Of a stretch of DNA of 64,000 nucleotides, positions 8,913-18,303 are shown one piece after another. The DNA comes from Bacillus testis (lineage in GTDB: Bacteria > Bacillota > Bacilli > Bacillales > DSM-1321): assembly GCF_001243895.1 (NCBI RefSeq), contig NZ_LN851186.1, forward strand, positions 3,114,981-3,178,980. The letters are read 5' to 3'. Position numbers and translations under genes: made by a program. Every line of letters begins with the position of its first letter. Position 1 is the first letter of the stretch. Below the pieces are notes generated by a model. The model ran no database searches. It saw only the letters and a program-made list of their open reading frames with translations, and was not told where the DNA came from.

Positions 8913-10610
8913 TCAGGCTTCCCGTTTATCTTGGGAGATTTTTTCTTTTTCTTCCTCTACAAGGCTTCTTCTTAAAATTTTCCCTACGGCTGTCTTCGGC
9001 AATTCTTTTCTAAATTCATAAGAGCGCGGCACTTTGTAGGCAGCCAGATGCTTTCTGACAAATGCATTCAGTTCCTCTTCACTGGTTTCCTTGCCCTCTT
9101 TAAGAACGATGTAGGCCTTGACTGTTTCCCCCCTGTATGGGTCGGGAACGCCCGCTACGACAGCTTCCTGAATATCCCTGTGTTCATATAGCACTTCTTC
9201 CACTTCCCGCGGGTAAATATTGTAACCGCCGGCAATAATCATGTCCTTTTTCCGGTCTACAATATAAAAATAGCCCTTCTCATCCTGATAGCCCAAATCC
9301 CCTGTCAGCAGCCAACCATTTTTGAACACATTCTCAGTTTCATCCGGGCGATTCCAGTATCCCTTCATCACCTGCGGCCCTTTTACGGCAATCTCCCCCA
9401 CTTCATTAGGAGGCAGCGGTTCTCCTGTATCCATGGACAAAATGGCAGCATCCGTATCCGGCCATGGAACACCTATGCTCCCTTTGATGCGAGGGCGGTC
9501 CCAAAGGAAATTGGCATGGACGACTGGGGAAGTTTCCGTCAATCCGTACCCTTCAACCAATTTGCCGTTCGTCACTTTCTCGAATTGGTCTTGGATTTCG
9601 ACAGGAAGAGGCGCGGAACCGCTGATGCAGGAGTGAATGGAGGATAGGTCGTATTTATGCAAATCCTTATTATTAAGGATCGCGATATACATAGTCGGCG
9701 CTCCGGGAAAAAGAGTCGGTTTCTGTTTGTCGATTGTCTTGAGGACAGTCTGGATATCGAACTTAGGAAGAAGGATCATTTTATACGCTTCCATAACAGC
9801 CAGAATGAGCACGGTAGTCATGCCGTAAACATGGAAGAAAGGAAGTATGCCCAGCACTGACTCTTCCCCTTTTTTGCATTTATACATCCATGCTTTGCAC
9901 ATTTTCGTATTCGCCACTAGATTTTTGTGTGTCAGCATAACGCCTTTAGGAAAACCAGTGGTGCCTCCTGTGTATTGCAGCAAGGCAAGGTCCTTTTCGA
10001 TATCAACTTCCAAAGGTATTTCAACGGGTTTGCTTGTTTTAAGGATCTCCGTGAGCAAATGGACTTGCCCTCCATGACGGACATTTACAGAGATGCCCAG
10101 GTCTCTCTTTTGGATATATGGGTAAATGATGTTCTTAGGGAATGGCAGGTAATCTTTGATAGCGGTTACAATTACATGTTCAATATCTGTTTTACTTTGG
10201 ATGGTTGCAACTCTTGGATACAGAGCATCCATCGTGAGGATGATTTTCGTACCCGAATCCTTCATTTGGTATTCGAGTTCTCTTTCCATATACAGTGGAT
10301 TTGTCTGGACAACAACACCGCCGGCAAATAAAGCACCGAAATAGCCTATAACGGATTGCGGCGTATTGGGCAGCATAATGGCGATCCGATCGCCCTTTTC
10401 AACACCCAGCCCCTTCAGATAGTTAGCGAAGCGAAGGGCATCCTCATACAATTCCAAGAAGGTTATTTCCTTGCCCATGAAGTGTATGGCCGATTTATAT
10501 GGATAATGTGTAGCGGCATCCTTAAGATAGGACTGTAGCGGCAAAGTTCCATAATCGAGCGTAGCGGGTATTTCCTTCGGATATTCATTCAGCCAATTTC
10601 TTTCTTCCAT
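8913..10610 (-). CDS. lcfA: Long-chain fatty acid–CoA ligase
   Basis: Activates free fatty acids to acyl-CoA with ATP, the entry step to beta-oxidation. The 565 residues belong to the AMP-forming ligase family: P-loop-like A3 motif YTGGTTGFPKG (about 217–227), A5 motif GYGLTETSP (about 360), A7/A8 motifs LTGDLGYQDEKGYFYIVDRKKD (shortened here; about 437–458) and C-terminal lysine region PKTAVGKILRR. Length is normal. It lies upstream of fadR on the same strand, as in B. subtilis, about 200 bases apart. Confidence 0.95.
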   Translation of the reverse strand: MEERNWLNEYPKEIPATLDYGTLPLQSYLKDAATHYPYKSAIHFMGKEITFLELYEDALRFANYLKGLGVEKGDRIAIMLPNTPQSVIGYFGALFAGGVVVQTNPLYMERELEYQMKDSGTKIILTMDALYPRVATIQSKTDIEHVIVTAIKDYLPFPKNIIYPYIQKRDLGISVNVRHGGQVHLLTEILKTSKPVEIPLEVDIEKDLALLQYTGGTTGFPKGVMLTHKNLVANTKMCKAWMYKCKKGEESVLGILPFFHVYGMTTVLILAVMEAYKMILLPKFDIQTVLKTIDKQKPTLFPGAPTMYIAILNNKDLHKYDLSSIHSCISGSAPLPVEIQDQFEKVTNGKLVEGYGLTETSPVVHANFLWDRPRIKGSIGVPWPDTDAAILSMDTGEPLPPNEVGEIAVKGPQVMKGYWNRPDETENVFKNGWLLTGDLGYQDEKGYFYIVDRKKDMIIAGGYNIYPREVEEVLYEHRDIQEAVVAGVPDPYRGETVKAYIVLKEGKETSEEELNAFVRKHLAAYKVPRSYEFRKELPKTAVGKILRRSLVEEEKEKISQDKREA

Positions 10611-10649
10611 TTCTTGGCCCCCTTTTAGAAAATATTTACTTGTAATCCA

Positions 10650-10658
10650 ATTATATCA
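10650..10658 (-). promoter_or_regulatory. Extended -10 promoter element of lcfA
   Basis: TG-A-TATAAT on the minus strand lies 40 bases before the lcfA start. No well-spaced -35 hexamer was found, which fits an extended -10 promoter. No FadR box was recognised here. Confidence 0.5.
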
Positions 10659-10738
10659 TAATGCACCCATTGATAACTGACAATTAGGAAAAATCAAACC
10701 GCTACTCAAAGACTCCTGTACCTTTCCGATAAGCATTA

Positions 10739-10766
10739 AAAAAATCGCCAATCAATTGGCGATTTT
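10739..10766 (-). terminator. Terminator behind the DUF350 operon
   Basis: AAAATCGCCAAT pairs with ATTGGCGATTTT with a 2-base centre, followed by T-runs on the minus strand. It sits after repeat copy R1 and so ends the transcript of the DUF350 gene and its 26-aa partner. Confidence 0.8.
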
Positions 10767-10777
10767 ACTGTTTTATC

Positions 10778-10933
10778 TTATTCGAACTGTCGCTAAAACT
10801 CCCACTTCAACAGGGGGAGTGAAGACAAAGAAGTGTAAGTGTGAGATCAAGCGACAGCAAGAAGTCGATTGGTTCAACTAATAATCGGTGGAGATAAGCA
10901 AAAACCTCCACCGATTAAAGTTTCACTTGATCA
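10778..10933 (-). repeat. Dispersed 3'-adjacent repeat, copy R1
   Basis: Copy of a non-coding repeat also found at 11473, 40750 and 55853. In minus orientation it begins with a near-AAAGTGAAACTTT segment right after the stop codon at 10931–10933. A hairpin of ATCGGTGGAGG with CTCCACCGAT follows, and it ends with GTGGGAGTTTTAGCGACAGTT. No frame is open across it. R1 is the longest copy and keeps the hairpin best. Confidence 0.75.
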
Positions 10934-11011
10934 GCTGATCATTAAATAGACAACTCCGATGACCATGAAAGCCGCAGCAGCAGCAATCAATACCTTTGCC
11001 AATGTCTCCAT
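10931..11011 (-). CDS. Small hydrophobic peptide, 26 aa, downstream of the DUF350 gene
   Basis: An ATG at 11011, a good AGGGGAG ribosome binding site 6 bases upstream and 26 codons give METLAKVLIAAAAAF followed by a hydrophobic tail ending VVYLMIS. Residues 5–25 form one predicted membrane helix. It starts 19 bases after the stop of the DUF350 membrane protein gene, so the two are almost surely co-transcribed. It could be a small subunit or partner of that protein. I recognise no family and the function is unknown. Confidence 0.65.
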   Translation of the reverse strand: METLAKVLIAAAAAFMVIGVVYLMIS

Positions 11012-11030
11012 CCCAATCTCCCCTCAATCC

Positions 11031-11447
11031 TTACGAAATGCTGCTGATACCTGCACCGATAATGTAGGACAACCCGACAGAAATAATGAGAGCGATTAAT
11101 CCTACCGCTCGGTTGTCACGTTGGATTTCTTCATCTATTTTGAAGCCCGGTGTCAAAAATTCGAAAATAAAATATCCGGCAACCAACAAGACAAACCCAA
11201 AGATGCCCCAATAAATCATATCCATCAAGCTGTCATGCTCCATAATGGAGTGGCGGAAGATATTGGCGATGCCGAATATCTTCCCACCTGTCGCCAGTGC
11301 GACGGCCACATTGCCTTTTTTGATTTCATCCCAGTTGCGGTATTTTGTCACAAGCTCAAAGACTGCCAAAAAAATCACCGTACAGAGAAGGGCCACACTG
11401 CAGTAGGCTGCAATATACACATAATTATTAGACCAAAACGCTTCCAT
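11031..11447 (-). CDS. yshE: DUF350 family integral membrane protein
   Basis: 138 residues with four predicted membrane helices (about 10–32, 48–65, 73–95 and 112–135). It belongs to the DUF350 (YshE/YjfL-like) family, whose function is not established. The gene sits between lcfA and mutS2 as yshE does in B. subtilis. The ATG follows AGGAGCAAGG. A 26-codon gene for a hydrophobic peptide follows it on the same transcript. Confidence 0.85.
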   Translation of the reverse strand: MEAFWSNNYVYIAAYCSVALLCTVIFLAVFELVTKYRNWDEIKKGNVAVALATGGKIFGIANIFRHSIMEHDSLMDMIYWGIFGFVLLVAGYFIFEFLTPGFKIDEEIQRDNRAVGLIALIISVGLSYIIGAGISSIS

Positions 11448-11472
11448 ATTCCTTGCTCCTATTTTGTCTCAA

Positions 11473-11614
11473 TTTATCCCATTCTAACTGGCATTAGAAC
11501 TCCCCTCCAACCCAAGGGTATAGACGAAGAAGTAAAGGTTCAGTAAGAACTAAGGTTAGTCCAACTAGATGAGTGGGTGATGAATGCCCCCACCGCACAA
11601 AGTAGTTTACTTTA
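11473..11614 (-). repeat. Dispersed 3'-adjacent repeat, copy R2
   Basis: In minus orientation it begins TAAAGTAAAC, where TAA is the stop codon of mutS2. It continues with GCGGTGGGGGC and a diverged middle sharing the ACTTCTTCGTCT block with R1. It ends with GGGGAGTTCTAATGCCAGTTAGAATGGGATAAAT. It fills nearly all of the mutS2–DUF350 gap. Confidence 0.75.
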
Positions 11615-13963
11615 TTTCAGCTCAACGATGGTCACTCCGCTGCCGCCTTCGCCTTGTTCCCCAAAGCGAATGCTTTTGACAGACCGATGGTTTTTCAAGT
11701 ACTCCTGCACCCCTTGGCGAAGTGCCCCCGTTCCTTTGCCATGGATGATTGAGACTCTCGGATAACCTGCCAGCACTGCATCATCAATATATTTTTCCAC
11801 CCGCAGAAGGGCATTTTCATATCGCTCTCCGCGAAGATCAAGCTCCAGGCTAACGTGGAAGTCTTTCCCTTTCACAGTCGCAAGCGGCTTGGTTTCCACC
11901 GGCTTCGGAGCATTGACAAATTGCAGGTCCTGCTCCTTAACTTTCATTTTCATAATACCGATCTGGACAAGCCATTCCTTATTCGAAACTCGTTCGATCA
12001 ACGCACCTTTACTATTCAAACTCAGTACCTTCACTTCATCGCCAGGCTGAAGTTCGTGGTCTTGTTTGCTAACTACTTTTTTCTTTTTCTTCAGCTTCGG
12101 AGCCGCTTCTTCCAGTCTTTTGCGCGCTTCGATCAATTCATGCTCTTTGACTTCCGCTTGTTTATTCAGGCGGAGATTGCGGAGATCTGATATGATTTCT
12201 TCCGCTTCTTCTTTCGCCTTTTCAATGATTTTTTGCGCTTTCAGCTTGGCATCTTCCAATTCAGCATCTTTTTCAGCATAGTATTGCTGCATTTCCCGCT
12301 GAAGGTCGTTATGCAATTTTTCCGCCGTGCGCAAATAGTCCCTGGCTTCATGCTTGTCCTGTTCAGCCTGGCGGCGGCTTTCTTCAAGTGAAGCAATCAT
12401 ATTCTCTACTTTATTGGTATCTTCACCTATATAGCCTTTAGCGTTTTCGATGATCCATGGCTGCAAGCCGAGCTTCTTGGAAATCTCGAATGCATTGCTT
12501 CGTCCCGGCACGCCAATCAGCAGCCTATACGTCGGGCTTAATGTATCGACATTAAATTCGACACTCGCATTGATTACTCCTTCCCGGTTATAGCCGTAAG
12601 CTTTCAACTCTGGATAATGGGTCGTGGCTATGATGCGCGATCCTCTTGCGTGGACCTCATCCAGAATCGAGATAGCAAGGGCGGCTCCTTCCTGGGGATC
12701 GGTCCCTGCGCCAAGCTCATCGAATAATACGAGCGTGTTTTCATCAACGTCGTCCAATATTTCCACAATATTCACCATATGGGAAGAGAATGTACTTAGG
12801 CTTTGCTCAATGGACTGCTCATCGCCGATATCAGCAAAGATTTTCTCGAATACGCAAATTTCCGAGCCGTCCAATGCCGGTATCTGTAACCCGGCCTGAG
12901 CCATCAGGCAACTCAGCCCAACCGTCTTCAGCGCCACGGTTTTACCGCCTGTATTCGGCCCCGTGATGACAATCGTCGTGTAATCCTTTCCGAGCATAAT
13001 ATCATTAGCAACAACCTGATTCCGGTCAATCAATGGATGTCTCGCTTTGACGAGCTTCATGTAACCTTCATTATTAAGAGTAGGCTTGGATGCCTTGATG
13101 CTGTGCGAATAACGCGCTTTGGCGAAAACAAAATCCATCGCTCCAAGGACATGAACATTATGGAGAAGTTCGGAAGCATATTCGCCCACCGTCACGGACA
13201 GCTGGATTAAAATCCGTTCAATCTCCTGCTGCTCACTTGCTTTCGCTTCCTGCAAAGCATTATTTAGAGCAACAATTGCCTGCGGCTCAATGAAAAGTGT
13301 CTGTCCGGAAGATGACTGGTCATGGATGATCCCTCCGTACACACCCTTGTATTCCTGTTTGACAGGCAAGACAAAACGGTCGTTGCGGATCGTAATAATG
13401 CTGTCCGACAGAGTTGTTGCGGCATTGGAAGACCGTATCATGCTCTCCAGCTTCTCTCTGACACGCGCTTCATTTGCCCGGAGCTGATGGCGGATGGTAC
13501 GCAACTTTTCGCTTGCAGAATCTAGTACCTCGCCTTGATCTCCAATGGCATTCGTAATCAGTTTTTCGATGTCAAAAAGATCATAGAGCGTCTGCAGCTG
13601 TTCTGATAGCAGCGGCAATGAAACATCATCATCAGCCATGTCCTCGATAAAGCGTTGAAGCCTGCGCCCTGCACGCAATGTCGAAGCTGTTTCTTTCAAC
13701 TCGTTGGGACTGAGCATGCCGCCGATTTTTGCACGTTTAGCATGGGGCGCTATATCGAATATCCCGTCAAGGGGAGCCTTGCCCTTCAGGCGGATAACAG
13801 TAGCTCCTTCATCCGTCTCAGCCTGCCATCTTTCAACCTCGGCGAAAGAAGTGGAAGGCATAAGTTCTTTCACTCGCTTTTGTCCTAGTGATGAAGCAGC
13901 AAAGTGCAATAGCTGCTCGCGTATTTTGTCGAATTCTAATGATTTTAATGATTTATTATTCAC
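11612..13963 (-). CDS. mutS2: Endonuclease MutS2
   Basis: Homologue of the mismatch ATPase MutS that acts on recombination intermediates and, in B. subtilis, in rescue of collided ribosomes. The 783 residues show N-terminal core and lever domains, the ABC ATPase with Walker [14 protein letters not shown] (about 332), Walker [17 protein letters not shown] (about 408) and the H-loop IATTHY, a long coiled coil (about 515–620) and a C-terminal Smr nuclease domain (LDLRG about 711, [11 protein letters not shown] about 740). The start is GTG at 13963 behind GAGGGGGA. It is downstream of polX with 33 bases between them. Confidence 0.96.
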   Translation of the reverse strand: MNNKSLKSLEFDKIREQLLHFAASSLGQKRVKELMPSTSFAEVERWQAETDEGATVIRLKGKAPLDGIFDIAPHAKRAKIGGMLSPNELKETASTLRAGRRLQRFIEDMADDDVSLPLLSEQLQTLYDLFDIEKLITNAIGDQGEVLDSASEKLRTIRHQLRANEARVREKLESMIRSSNAATTLSDSIITIRNDRFVLPVKQEYKGVYGGIIHDQSSSGQTLFIEPQAIVALNNALQEAKASEQQEIERILIQLSVTVGEYASELLHNVHVLGAMDFVFAKARYSHSIKASKPTLNNEGYMKLVKARHPLIDRNQVVANDIMLGKDYTTIVITGPNTGGKTVALKTVGLSCLMAQAGLQIPALDGSEICVFEKIFADIGDEQSIEQSLSTFSSHMVNIVEILDDVDENTLVLFDELGAGTDPQEGAALAISILDEVHARGSRIIATTHYPELKAYGYNREGVINASVEFNVDTLSPTYRLLIGVPGRSNAFEISKKLGLQPWIIENAKGYIGEDTNKVENMIASLEESRRQAEQDKHEARDYLRTAEKLHNDLQREMQQYYAEKDAELEDAKLKAQKIIEKAKEEAEEIISDLRNLRLNKQAEVKEHELIEARKRLEEAAPKLKKKKKVVSKQDHELQPGDEVKVLSLNSKGALIERVSNKEWLVQIGIMKMKVKEQDLQFVNAPKPVETKPLATVKGKDFHVSLELDLRGERYENALLRVEKYIDDAVLAGYPRVSIIHGKGTGALRQGVQEYLKNHRSVKSIRFGEQGEGGSGVTIVELK

Positions 13964-13996
13964 GGAGAATAATCCCCCTCAGTACTCATTTTCGTG

Positions 13997-15712
13997 TTAG
14001 TCATTTCTTTTCAGAAATGCAATCAGCTCATCTGCCGATTTCGTATTCAATATTGTCTCTTTTTTCAACAGGGCTTTCATGGCAGTGGAAACCCCGATAG
14101 GCATATGCTCAAGCATCTCCATGCTATGGGCATCCGTATTAATGGCAATTGTGACACCGGCAGCCTGGGCTTTCTTCAGATGCTCGGCTGACAGATCAAG
14201 CCGATTCGGGTTAGCGTTCAGCTCCAGCGCCGTGTTGGTTTCCTTGGCCCATTGGATTAAAAGATCCACATCCACATCATAACCATCGCGGCGGCCTATC
14301 AAACGGCCTGTTGGATGTGCAATGATATCGACATTGGGATTATCAAGGGCTGTCTTCAAGCGTTTCATAATTTGTTCCCTGTCTTGCGAAAAGCTGGAGT
14401 GAATGCTGGCAATTACAAGATCCAGTTCTTTCAACAGCTCATCATCGAAATCCAATGTTCCATCGGGCAGGATATCCATTTCAATGCCTGCTAGGATTTC
14501 GATGTCATCATATTTTCTATTATACTCTTTTATAAGCTGAATCTGCTCTCTCAGCCGCTCCGGCGTTAAGCCGTTCGCAACCTTTAAATACTGCGAATGG
14601 TCTGTAATAGCCATATAGGAATACCCTTTCGCCCTGCAAGCCTCTATCATTTCCTCAATTGAGTAAGCTCCATCGCTCCAGGTCGAGTGCATATGGATAT
14701 CGCCTTTTATATCGTCCGGACCGACGATTTCATCAGCAGGGAAATAATCAACTTCCGTCCCGTCTTCACGGCATTGAGGAGGAATGAAAGGCAAATCGAA
14801 ATGATGGTAAAACGCTTCTTCGCTCGGAAAAGTCAATACTTCCCCTGTTTCGGCATTCTCCACTCCATATTCACTGATTTTTTCTCCCCGTTCTTTTGCT
14901 AGTTGGCGCATTCGCACATTATGGTCCTTCGACCCTGTGAAATGGTGAAGGGTCGTATAGAATTCTTCCGGCTTAATCATGCGGAAATCAATGCTGATAT
15001 CATATTCATAGGAAAGTGTAATAGAAACTTTCGTATCCCCCGCACCGATTACATCCTTAATATTGGGAAGCTGCAGCAATTGTTCACGTACTTCTTCCGG
15101 CCGATCAGTCGCTATAATAAAATCAAGATCCTTGACGCTTTCTTTCATCCGCCGCAGGCTGCCGGCCCGGGAAAATTTTTTGATGGCATCTATTTTGCCC
15201 AAATACGTCTCAATCTGATCGGCAATCGGCATGACGAACGATAAAGGAAAACGGTCAGGACCGTCGTTCACTTCCTTGAGCGCATTCAAGATTTTCTCTT
15301 CCGATTTGGCGCCGAAACCAGCCAGGGCACTCACCTTTTTTTCTTCACAGGCTTTCATCAGCTCGTCTTTATTAGTGATATGCAACTCTTTATATAGCTT
15401 GGCGATTTTCTTTCCGCCAAGCCCGGCAATCCGCAACAGAGGAATAAGGCCTTCAGGCACTTCAGCCTGCAGTTCTTTGAGCGTCGCTGATTCCCCCGTT
15501 TCTCTATATTCCTCTATGACAGCAGCGGTTCCTTTGCCGATTCCCGGCAATGCCGTCAGATCATCTATTTCTTTCAGACTGCGCTGGTCATTTTCAAGCG
15601 CTGCAGCTGCTTTGCGGAAAGCGGATGTTTTAAAAGGATTCTCGCCCTTCAATTCCATATACATCGCTATTTTCTCCAATAGCTTAATGATATCCTTTTT
15701 ATTAATGCTCAC
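13997..15712 (-). CDS. polX: DNA polymerase/3'-5' exonuclease PolX
   Basis: Family X repair polymerase for gap filling in base excision repair, joined to a C-terminal PHP exonuclease. An N-terminal helix-hairpin-helix region (about 1–130, GIGKGTAAVI and GLGGKKIAKLY) is followed by the nucleotidyltransferase domain with GSLRRMKE and the DLDF and DISIDF aspartates, and by the PHP domain (HMHSTWSDG about 340, ITDHSQY, DAHSMEM near the end). The GTG at 15712 is preferred, since the upstream GTG and ATG overlap the AGAGGTGA ribosome binding site. This gives 571 residues, close to B. subtilis PolX. Confidence 0.94.
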   Translation of the reverse strand: MSINKKDIIKLLEKIAMYMELKGENPFKTSAFRKAAAALENDQRSLKEIDDLTALPGIGKGTAAVIEEYRETGESATLKELQAEVPEGLIPLLRIAGLGGKKIAKLYKELHITNKDELMKACEEKKVSALAGFGAKSEEKILNALKEVNDGPDRFPLSFVMPIADQIETYLGKIDAIKKFSRAGSLRRMKESVKDLDFIIATDRPEEVREQLLQLPNIKDVIGAGDTKVSITLSYEYDISIDFRMIKPEEFYTTLHHFTGSKDHNVRMRQLAKERGEKISEYGVENAETGEVLTFPSEEAFYHHFDLPFIPPQCREDGTEVDYFPADEIVGPDDIKGDIHMHSTWSDGAYSIEEMIEACRAKGYSYMAITDHSQYLKVANGLTPERLREQIQLIKEYNRKYDDIEILAGIEMDILPDGTLDFDDELLKELDLVIASIHSSFSQDREQIMKRLKTALDNPNVDIIAHPTGRLIGRRDGYDVDVDLLIQWAKETNTALELNANPNRLDLSAEHLKKAQAAGVTIAINTDAHSMEMLEHMPIGVSTAMKALLKKETILNTKSADELIAFLKRND

Positions 15713-15925
15713 GTTCATCACCTCTTATATTGATTTCCCGTTTTGTGCCAAATAATATAGTTAGATCACCGATTATGTACCTGTAAATAAAGATACCCTT
15801 GAATGCATTTATTCTCAAGTATTGTCCCTAAAAAGGGAATTGAACAGAGAAATTCATATTCATAGCGGTCAACATAAGGACAGAGCTGAAGCAATCCGGG
15901 TTGTCCGTGTCTTTCGCCTGGACAT

Positions 15926-15984
15926 ATAAAAAGCTGACCCAAAAGAGCTGTCGGATCGATTCAGCTTTTTGGGATCAGCTTTAA
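15926..15984 (-). terminator. Terminator behind zapA–cvpA
   Basis: On the minus strand AAAGCTGATCCCAAAA pairs with TTTTGGGTCAGCTTT around a loop that contains a second small AGCTG/CAGCT hairpin, then a T-run. It overlaps the cvpA stop codon region. Confidence 0.75.
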
Positions 15985-16523
15985 ATTGACGTATAATGGA
16001 ACCAAAGTTCTTTGATCTTTTCGGAAAGCAGCGGTGTATGCTTTACCATATTTTCCGCTATGAAGGATGTCTGGATGTGGTCCTGAATAAAAGGAATCGG
16101 TAGAAGTGCTCCGAGGAACAATAGAATAAATACAACCAGGTAGACTTCAATGAATCCGAAGATTCCTCCTCCCCAGCGGTTTAGTTGTTTCAATATAGGG
16201 AATTGGGCAATAAAATCTAGCATACTTCCAAATATTTGCCACAGAATCTTGACGGCGAAGAAGATCACAATGAAAGCAATGGCGTTATAATAGGCTGCCT
16301 CCACGCCTAATCCGTTGAACAGCGTATTCATGCTGCCCGATTCGCCCATCGATGGAAACGGAATCCATAGTTCCAACTTAGGGGACAAATCATCATAGAA
16401 ACTAACAGCGGCGATGAATGCCACGAGGAAACCTGTTATATGTATAAGCTGAAGTATTAGACCGCGCCTTAAGCCTACGGCGACGCCGATCAAAAACATC
16501 GCTATCAATATCATGTCAAACAT
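15981..16523 (-). CDS. yshB: CvpA family membrane protein
   Basis: 180 residues with four predicted membrane helices (about 1–22, 28–45, 78–100 and 118–145). The CvpA family name comes from a colicin V production locus in E. coli, but its role in Bacillus is not known. The gene starts 5 bases after zapA, indicating one operon, and is followed by a long hairpin terminator. Confidence 0.88.
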   Translation of the reverse strand: MFDMILIAMFLIGVAVGLRRGLILQLIHITGFLVAFIAAVSFYDDLSPKLELWIPFPSMGESGSMNTLFNGLGVEAAYYNAIAFIVIFFAVKILWQIFGSMLDFIAQFPILKQLNRWGGGIFGFIEVYLVVFILLFLGALLPIPFIQDHIQTSFIAENMVKHTPLLSEKIKELWFHYTSI

Positions 16524-16528
16524 TCAGT

Positions 16529-16789
16529 TCAATCCTTTTCTTTCGATTGTTCCATTTCAAGATAATCCAATCGGTCTTTTAGCTTCAAATAATCATGAAT
16601 GGCATTTATAGCAGTCAGCACGGCTAATCGACTAACGTCCAGATTAGGATTCTTGGCACTAATCTCACGCATTCGATCATCGACCATCGAGGCAACCAGC
16701 CGGATATGACTCGAAGATTCCGTGCCGACGATCGTATACTGCTGCCCATAAATATCAACGGTTATTTTACTTTTTTTCTCACTAGACAA
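16529..16789 (-). CDS. zapA: Cell division protein ZapA
   Basis: Small cytosolic protein that bundles FtsZ filaments and promotes Z-ring assembly. The N-terminal globular domain ([18 protein letters not shown]) and C-terminal coiled coil (about 50–86) are typical. A TTG start at 16789 lies 8 bases after the GGGGGG ribosome binding site. The ATG at 16795 is only two bases from it, so TTG is preferred and gives 86 residues. First in the operon with cvpA. Confidence 0.92.
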   Translation of the reverse strand: MSSEKKSKITVDIYGQQYTIVGTESSSHIRLVASMVDDRMREISAKNPNLDVSRLAVLTAINAIHDYLKLKDRLDYLEMEQSKEKD

Positions 16790-17123
16790 GGTCATATCCC
16801 CCCTATTCCACAGAATCCTAATCTCTATAATAACATGAACAGAAGGACCTTGAAAGTATTAAAGCCAAAGTTGGGCCTAATGTTCGTATGGGAAATTTGC
16901 ATCCGCCTCCTGGCTGTCAGGATCAGGTTAACTCCCAGGTAAGATCACCCGCAAAAGGGGCATATAGGCATATAGGCACAGATAATCAGAATCACCTTCT
17001 CTTTCCTTTGGCAGGGGCTTCAGCCATCCTCGGATTAGGCAAACGTTTTAGCTTCGGTAAAAATGAGTTAAAATAGAATGATCTAGTCTATAATGATAGA
17101 AGTCCCTAAAAAGGAGTGATCAA
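16790..17123. other. Intergenic region between divergent zapA and rnhC
   Basis: About 330 bases. It must contain the promoters of both genes, but no clean -35/-10 pair was recognised. A 62-codon open frame at 16888–17076 has no ribosome binding site and is not called. Confidence 0.4.
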
Positions 17124-18077
17124 ATGGCGAATGTCGTTTTACAAATGAACACGGCCACCATCTCAGAGATGAATACATATTATCAATCTTCAATTGGAGC
17201 GAAGATGCCCCAAGGAGCCATCTTTTCCGCTAAGCCTCCAGGCTGCACGGTGACAGCGTATAAATCAGGCAAAGTCCTTTTTCAAGGGGCCAACGCTGAA
17301 ACAGAAGCGAACAAATGGCAAAGCAGACAATTAAATAAGCCCGCTTCTACCGTTCCTTCCCGTAAAAATACAGTGAAGCACCATTCCTATTCTCCTCCTC
17401 CGGCCATCGGCAATATGAGTGTCATAGGATCTGATGAAGTCGGCACAGGCGATTATTTCGGGCCGATTACTGTAGCGGCTGTCTATGCGGCTGCCGATAA
17501 GATCCCTTTACTGAAGGAATTGGGCGTTCGGGATTCCAAGCACCTCAAAGACCCGCAAATAATGGAAATCGCCTCCCAACTGAAGCACGCGGTTCCTTTT
17601 TCGCTGCTTGTCCTGGATAATGAAAAATACAATAAACTCCAGGCTGGCGGGATGTCGCAAGGGAAAATCAAAGCTTACCTGCATAATTTGGCGCTTAAGA
17701 AATTAATCGAAAAAATAAAGCCTGAGGAAGCGGAAGCCGTTCTGATTGACCAGTTTGCACAGCCTGATGTTTTCTTCAATTATTTAAAGGACCAAGAAAT
17801 GTTCGAGTGCAAAAATATTTTTCTAAGCACAGGGGCCGAAAGTGTACATGTGAGTGTAGCTGCAGCTTCCATCCTTGCCCGTGCTGCTTTCGTCAAAAAA
17901 TTTGAGGAGCTCAGCGATCGAGCGGGCTTTGCCATCCCTAAAGGGGCTGGCCCAGCTGTCGATACAGCCGCAGCTAAATTAATCGAACGTAAAGGATTGG
18001 GCAGCCTTGATTCGTTCACCAAGTTGCACTTCGCTAATACGGAAAAAGCGAAGAAAATTCTGAATAGAAAAAGATAA
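17124..18077 (+). CDS. rnhC: Ribonuclease HIII
   Basis: Removes RNA from RNA–DNA hybrids, including primers and R-loops. The 317 residues have the N-terminal TBP-like substrate-binding domain (about 1–85) typical of RNase HIII and the catalytic domain with GSDEVGTGDYFGPI (about 100–113) and DQFAQP. An AAGGAGTGA ribosome binding site precedes the ATG. It is divergent from zapA, as in B. subtilis. Confidence 0.96.
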   Translation: MANVVLQMNTATISEMNTYYQSSIGAKMPQGAIFSAKPPGCTVTAYKSGKVLFQGANAETEANKWQSRQLNKPASTVPSRKNTVKHHSYSPPPAIGNMSVIGSDEVGTGDYFGPITVAAVYAAADKIPLLKELGVRDSKHLKDPQIMEIASQLKHAVPFSLLVLDNEKYNKLQAGGMSQGKIKAYLHNLALKKLIEKIKPEEAEAVLIDQFAQPDVFFNYLKDQEMFECKNIFLSTGAESVHVSVAAASILARAAFVKKFEELSDRAGFAIPKGAGPAVDTAAAKLIERKGLGSLDSFTKLHFANTEKAKKILNRKR

Positions 18078-18078
18078 A

Positions 18079-18117
18079 AAAAGATCAGGCCGCAACATGC
18101 TGCCTGATCTTTTTCTG
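18079..18117 (+). terminator. Terminator of rnhC
   Basis: AAAAGATCAGGC pairs with GCCTGATCTTTT around a short loop, with T-run, directly after the rnhC stop. The A-run on the other side would let it act on the minus strand as well. Confidence 0.85.
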
Positions 18118-18125
18118 TTTTATTC

Positions 18126-18180
18126 AGAGCGCCAGCCTCTTAAGCTTGTCGGGGCTGTTCGGCGCTTTCCGCTTTTATTT
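18126..18180. repeat. Palindromic repeat, short (internally deleted) copy
   Basis: Begins AGCGCCAGCC and then jumps to CTTAAGCTTGTCGGGG. The last 42 bases (18139–18180) are identical to the end of the full copy at 18262–18303. It looks like an internal-deletion derivative in tandem with the full element. Confidence 0.75.
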
Positions 18181-18181
18181 T

Positions 18182-18303
18182 ATCCAGCTGCAAGCGCCAG
18201 CCCCTCGAGGTCTTAAGTTGGTCATGTCCTAAGGCAAAAAATGGCCTTTGGTCATGACCCCCTTAAGCTTGTCGGGGCTGTTCGGCGCTTTCCGCTTTTA
18301 TTT
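18182..18303. repeat. Palindromic repeat, full copy, between rnhC and pheT
   Basis: An imperfect 120-base palindrome: AAGCGCCAGCCCC at the left pairs with GGGGCTG-TT-CGGCGCTT at the right, and an inner hairpin pairs GTCATG and AAGGC with GGCCTT and CATGAC. No reading frame. The right end meets the pheT stop codon. It resembles a class of extragenic palindromes I associate with Bacillaceae genomes, but I cannot name it. Confidence 0.75.

Noticed and set aside
16888..17076. 62-codon plus-strand frame between zapA and rnhC
   Set aside because: No ribosome binding site, and no recognised family. It could still be real if conserved, so it is only listed here.
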